A stretch of DNA of 64,000 nucleotides. Source: Sphingomonas sp. Its GTDB lineage: Bacteria; Pseudomonadota; Alphaproteobacteria; Sphingomonadales; Sphingomonadaceae. The notes below the pieces were generated by a model. It searched no databases. It was not told the DNA's origin and worked only from the letters and a program-made list of their open reading frames with translations. The stretch's first letter is position 1. The number at the start of each line of letters is the position of its first letter. A program made the position numbers and the translations under genes. Where the stretch lies: the NCBI RefSeq assembly GCF_030145815.1, contig NZ_JAIXHL010000002.1:62001-126000 (forward strand), in the 5' to 3' direction. This document shows positions 61,200 to 64,000 of the stretch, in pieces.

Positions 61200-61580
61200 C
61201 TAAAGGGTGTAGGGGACGCGGATCCCCGGCATGTTGGCCGGGAAATCCTTGGTGTTACGGGTGACAAGGACGCGACCGCGGATCTGCGCGGTCGCAAGGA
61301 TGATGGCATCGGGCGATTTGAGGCGCGGGCGCTCACGACGGAGCGCAGCTGCGCGATACGAAATCTCCGCGTCGATCTCGTCGAGGCCAAAGCGATCGAC
61401 AAAAGTCATCACGTCGCGCACGGCGGCGTCGCTCCCCTTCGACAGCACCTCGATCCACGCCATCCGGCTGATCCACATCCGGGTCCCGCTTTGCGCGATC
61501 CGGCGCAATTCGTGATGCGCGGGTTCGTGGTTCAGCAGGGCATCGATGACGATGTTGGCGTCAAGGCTATAGCCGCTCAT
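61200..61580 (-). CDS. vapC: PIN-domain toxin VapC
   Basis: A 126-residue PIN domain nuclease: SLDANIVIDAL gives the first catalytic Asp, WIEVLSKG the Glu, and SPDAIILATAQIRG and TRNTKDF the later Asp residues. It probably cleaves RNA (often initiator tRNA) when freed from its antitoxin. It overlaps the antitoxin gene by four bases, as in typical vapBC operons. Confidence 0.9.
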   Translation of the reverse strand: MSGYSLDANIVIDALLNHEPAHHELRRIAQSGTRMWISRMAWIEVLSKGSDAAVRDVMTFVDRFGLDEIDAEISYRAAALRRERPRLKSPDAIILATAQIRGRVLVTRNTKDFPANMPGIRVPYTL

Positions 61581-61939
61581 GTGCCGCCTTTGTCGCGCTC
61601 GGCCTCTGCCTTGCGCGTCAACGCCAGATAGTGCGCCCGTTCCTTGTCGTCATAGTCGTCGAAGCATTCGGGCGATTCCGCACGCACTTCTTCGTAATCA
61701 TCATCCCACGGACGGGTCCATTCGGCCCGCCGATGTCGCTCATATTCATGCGGATCAGCCGCGATGCCGTGGCGCGCCCAGGCACCGAAACCGATGTCGA
61801 GCCAGTCCTTGGGCGCTTCCGACCGATACGCCGCGACCGCTTCCCGCAGCACTGCGGCGCGCGACTTGCCCTGCTCGGCCGCTTGGGCGTCGAGCCATTT
61901 GATGTCCTCATCGGGCAAATCGGCAAGGATGCGGGTCAT
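61577..61939 (-). CDS. Ribbon-helix-helix antitoxin of the VapC toxin
   Basis: A 120-residue protein with an N-terminal ribbon-helix-helix domain (TRILADLPDEDIKWLDAQAAEQGKSRAAVLREAVAAY) and a long acidic, Asp/Glu/Arg-rich C-terminal region that would wrap the toxin. It should bind DNA as a dimer; a perfect inverted repeat directly upstream (61948-61968) is the likely operator. Longer than many VapB-type antitoxins. Confidence 0.88.
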   Translation of the reverse strand: MTRILADLPDEDIKWLDAQAAEQGKSRAAVLREAVAAYRSEAPKDWLDIGFGAWARHGIAADPHEYERHRRAEWTRPWDDDYEEVRAESPECFDDYDDKERAHYLALTRKAEAERDKGGT

Positions 61940-61947
61940 TGATATAC

Positions 61948-61968
61948 TGATATCATATCATGATATCA
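61948..61968. promoter_or_regulatory. Toxin-antitoxin operator
   Basis: TGATATCAT, three bases, ATGATATCA: a perfect 9+3+9 inverted repeat starting nine bases upstream of the antitoxin ATG. Its A+T richness stands out in this GC-rich region. Confidence 0.8.
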
Positions 61969-61970
61969 TG

Positions 61971-62282
61971 TCAATGCGGGAACTTGCTGTCGACGAAGCT
62001 CCGCACGAATTCGACCGGGTCGGGTTCGTGGCCTTGCGCGGCGATGAATCGGGCGCGCCCCTTGGTCCAGACCTCGTTGATGGCACCGGCCATTCCTTCC
62101 GGAAACTGCATCCGCTGCACGACGATGCTGCGCCAGTCGCCGGTCGCGCCGAACAGTGCGTGGAAGGTCGGCTCCTGCGCGGCCAGCACCGCATCGCTTT
62201 CAGCGTCAAGCGCGCCGATCGCGTCGAGGACATAGGCGTCGAGCAGCTTCAGGAACGGCTTGCCTTCATAGATGTCGCTCAT
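61971..62282 (-). CDS. Unknown small protein, coupled to glmU
   Basis: A 103-residue soluble protein (MSDIYEGKPFLKLLDAYVLDAIGALDAES, then EPTFHALFGATGDWRSIVVQRMQFPEGM and a C-terminal EFVRSFVDSKFPH). It overlaps glmU by four bases and ends three bases before the toxin-antitoxin operator. I recognise no family, but its coupling to glmU suggests a conserved cell-envelope or housekeeping context. Confidence 0.7.
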   Translation of the reverse strand: MSDIYEGKPFLKLLDAYVLDAIGALDAESDAVLAAQEPTFHALFGATGDWRSIVVQRMQFPEGMAGAINEVWTKGRARFIAAQGHEPDPVEFVRSFVDSKFPH

Positions 62283-63631
62283 TTCGCCGCCTTTCGTGCC
62301 GCCATTGCCGCGCGGAAGCGTTTCGCCCAGCCAGCGCGCGCGGTCTGTTCGGGACGGACCAGCGCCAGCGCATCGGCCTCGACATCCTTGGTCACCACGC
62401 TTCCCGCACCGACAATCGCACCCTCGCCGATGTTGACCGGCGCAACCAGCGCGCTGTTCGATCCGATAAACGCCCCCGCGCCGATCACGGTCGGATATTT
62501 GAAGAAGCCGTCATAGTTACAGGTGATGGTGCCCGCGCCGATATTCGCGCCCTCACCCACCTGCGCATCGCCGAGATAGGTCAGGTGGTTGGCCTTGGCG
62601 CCCTTGCCCAGCACCGCCTTCTTGGTCTCGACGAAATTGCCGACCTTGCTCTTCTCGCCGAGCACCGTTCCGGGGCGCAGCCGGGCGTAGGGGCCGACTT
62701 CGGCGCCGGTCGCGATCTGCGCGCCCTCGATATGGCAGAAGGCGCGGATTGTGACGCCGTCCGCAACGGTGACGCCGGGGCCGAACACGACGTTGGGCTC
62801 CACCGTCACATCGCGGCCCAGCACCGTGTCGTGCGCGAACCACACGGTTTCGGGAGCGATCAGCGTCGCACCATCGGCCATCGCCTGCGCGCGGCGAGCC
62901 GCCTGCCAGCGGTCTTCCGCATAGGCCAGCTCGGCGCGGCTGTTGATGCCGATCACCTCGTCCGCATCGGTCTCGACCACCACCGCGCGGTCGCCATCGG
63001 CCAGTGCGAGCATGACGATGTCGGGGAGGTAATATTCGCCCGCCGCATTGTCGTTTCCGACCCGGTCGAGCAGCGGCCAAAGGTCCGTCGCGCGCACGGC
63101 GGTCACGCCCGAATTGCACAGATCGACCGCACGCTCCTCGGCGGTCGCGTCCTTATACTCGACCATCTTGGCAATCGCGCCGTCGGCATCGGCGATGATC
63201 CGGCCATAGGCCTTGGCATCGTCGGGCCGGAAGCCGAGCACCGCGACGCGCGGCGCATCCGCCGCTTCGAGCCGCGCCGCCATCGCCGCGATGGTCTGCG
63301 CCGACAGGAACGGCGTGTCGCCGAACGCCACGATCACCGTGCCGTCGAACCCCTCCAGCGCCTCACGCGCCATCAGTGCGGCGTGGGCAGTGCCGAGCTG
63401 CTCGACCTGATGCGCGATCTTGACACCGAGCCGCGCGACCGCCGCCTCGACCTGTTCGCGCCGCGCGCCGACCACGACGACCTTCTCCGCCGCGCCCGCC
63501 GTGGTGAAGGCGTCGGCCAGGTGCAGCAGCATCGGTTTGCCCGCAATTGGGTGCAGCACCTTATGCGTGTCGGACTTCATCCGCGTCCCGCTTCCGGCAG
63601 CAAGGATGATCGCGGCGATCGGCTTGGTCAT
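62279..63631 (-). CDS. glmU: Bifunctional GlmU (N-acetylglucosamine-1-phosphate uridyltransferase)
   Basis: A 450-residue enzyme. The N-terminal pyrophosphorylase domain starts with IAAIILAAGSGTRMKSDTHKVLHPIAGKPML; the C-terminal left-handed beta-helix carries hexapeptide repeats and the acetyltransferase active site (GNFVETKKAVLGKGAKANHLTYLGDAQVGEGANIGAGTITCNYDG). It makes UDP-GlcNAc. ATG at 63631 gives the standard start. Confidence 0.96.
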   Translation of the reverse strand: MTKPIAAIILAAGSGTRMKSDTHKVLHPIAGKPMLLHLADAFTTAGAAEKVVVVGARREQVEAAVARLGVKIAHQVEQLGTAHAALMAREALEGFDGTVIVAFGDTPFLSAQTIAAMAARLEAADAPRVAVLGFRPDDAKAYGRIIADADGAIAKMVEYKDATAEERAVDLCNSGVTAVRATDLWPLLDRVGNDNAAGEYYLPDIVMLALADGDRAVVVETDADEVIGINSRAELAYAEDRWQAARRAQAMADGATLIAPETVWFAHDTVLGRDVTVEPNVVFGPGVTVADGVTIRAFCHIEGAQIATGAEVGPYARLRPGTVLGEKSKVGNFVETKKAVLGKGAKANHLTYLGDAQVGEGANIGAGTITCNYDGFFKYPTVIGAGAFIGSNSALVAPVNIGEGAIVGAGSVVTKDVEADALALVRPEQTARAGWAKRFRAAMAARKAAK

Positions 63632-63708
63632 CGAAACTGGACTCCCCTGAGCCGCGCCCCTGCCACGATCATGTTGCAATTTCCATAGCGGCACCGGCAT
63701 TTGGCGCG

Positions 63709-64000
63709 ATGACCGATTTTCCGTTCGATATCGTCGGGTTCGACCTCGACGGCACGCTGCTCGACACCAGCGCCGACCTGCTCGCCGCGACCAACCATGC
63801 GCTAGCGCTGGTGGATCGCCCCACCCTCGCGCCCGATCGGATCAGGACGATGATCGGCGGCGGGGCGAAGAACATGCTCAAGCAGGGGCTGGAGGAATCG
63901 GGCGGCTATGACGAGGAGGTCATGCGTCGGGCCTATCCTGCGCTGCTGGAGTTCTACGGCGAAAATCTGTCGCACGGCACCGTCACGTTCGCCGGGCTAA
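63709..64000 (+). CDS. gph: Phosphoglycolate phosphatase-like HAD hydrolase (cut by window end)
   Basis: The first 97 codons of a HAD-superfamily phosphatase. Motif I is complete (IVGFDLDGTLLDTSADL), followed by the cap region with RTMIGGGAKNML. This matches Gph-type phosphoglycolate phosphatases, but motifs II-IV lie outside the window. It is divergent from glmU. Confidence 0.8.
   Translation, partial: MTDFPFDIVGFDLDGTLLDTSADLLAATNHALALVDRPTLAPDRIRTMIGGGAKNMLKQGLEESGGYDEEVMRRAYPALLEFYGENLSHGTVTFAGL

Noticed and set aside
61200..61968. The toxin-antitoxin module as part of a larger mobile element
   Set aside because: No integrase, transposase, direct-repeat boundary or attachment site was seen, and flanking glm genes are intact.

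Overview
The window is a high-GC chromosomal stretch of an alphaproteobacterium, most likely a sphingomonad (Sphingomonadaceae). The case rests on FlaF, FliX and FlbD homologues, a FixL/FixJ-type pair, a cyo oxidase operon ending in SURF1 and RegB/RegA-type regulators, a valine/isobutyrate degradation set, the usual short ATGA/GTGA gene overlaps, and an extragenic palindrome of the kind common in sphingomonads (36373-36437). No insertion sequence, prophage, CRISPR array or rRNA gene was seen. There is one tRNA, Gly(CCC).

Layout. 1-3763: the tail of an unrecognised protein, then a PAS histidine kinase with a FixL-like haem-PAS domain and its FixJ-like regulator. 3781-35460: a large motility island. 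It holds flaF; a continuous plus-strand run motA-STAS-cheY-cheA-cheW-cheR-cheB-cheY-cheD-unknown-motB-fliL-pilZ; fliN-fliO-fliP (minus) diverging from flgC-fliE-fliQ-fliR-flhB; fliX diverging from flgI-flgJ-flgN-like-unknown-MCP; an 889-residue repeat protein followed by flgB (minus) diverging from fliG-fliH; and fliF-fliN-flbD-flhA-fliK-flgD. fliM, fliI, fliJ, flgE-H, flgK, flgL and flagellin genes are not in the window and must lie elsewhere or be absent.

35465-43806: valine and branched-chain acyl-CoA catabolism (mmsB, enoyl-CoA hydratase, 3-hydroxyisobutyryl-CoA hydrolase, acyl-CoA dehydrogenase, mmsA), with two tandem secreted polysaccharide deacetylases, a small lipoprotein and a lower-GC membrane protein between them. 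43877-47671: bioF-bioD-bioA with an HpcH/citrate-lyase-beta-type enzyme, read on the minus strand. 48037-54768: cyoABCD-surf1-regB-regA, a coupled operon with an FNR/FixK-type box upstream. 54928-64000: an MFS symporter, a second tandem PilZ protein, tRNA-Gly, a secreted amidohydrolase, glmS, a VapBC-type toxin-antitoxin pair with a perfect inverted-repeat operator, a small conserved-looking unknown, glmU, and the start of a phosphoglycolate phosphatase-like gene cut by the window end.

How the parts fit. The island encodes export gate (FlhA, FlhB, FliO, FliP, FliQ, FliR), part of the C-ring (FliG and two FliN), MS-ring, rod (FlgB, FlgC, FliE), P-ring, hook assembly proteins (FlgD, FliK), stator and one chemotaxis pathway. 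FliX and an FlbD-like protein are the expected assembly checkpoint, but this FlbD has altered Walker B and GAFTGA motifs. Thirteen-base GGCA...TGCC elements near fliF and in the fliN/flgC divergent region are candidate FlbD sites. Oxygen and redox sensing recurs: FixLJ-like, an FNR/FixK box before cyoA, and RegBA-like at the end of the oxidase operon. The most novel-looking items are the beta-propeller-like protein encoded upstream of flgB, the degenerate FlbD, and the unknown 104-residue protein of the che operon.
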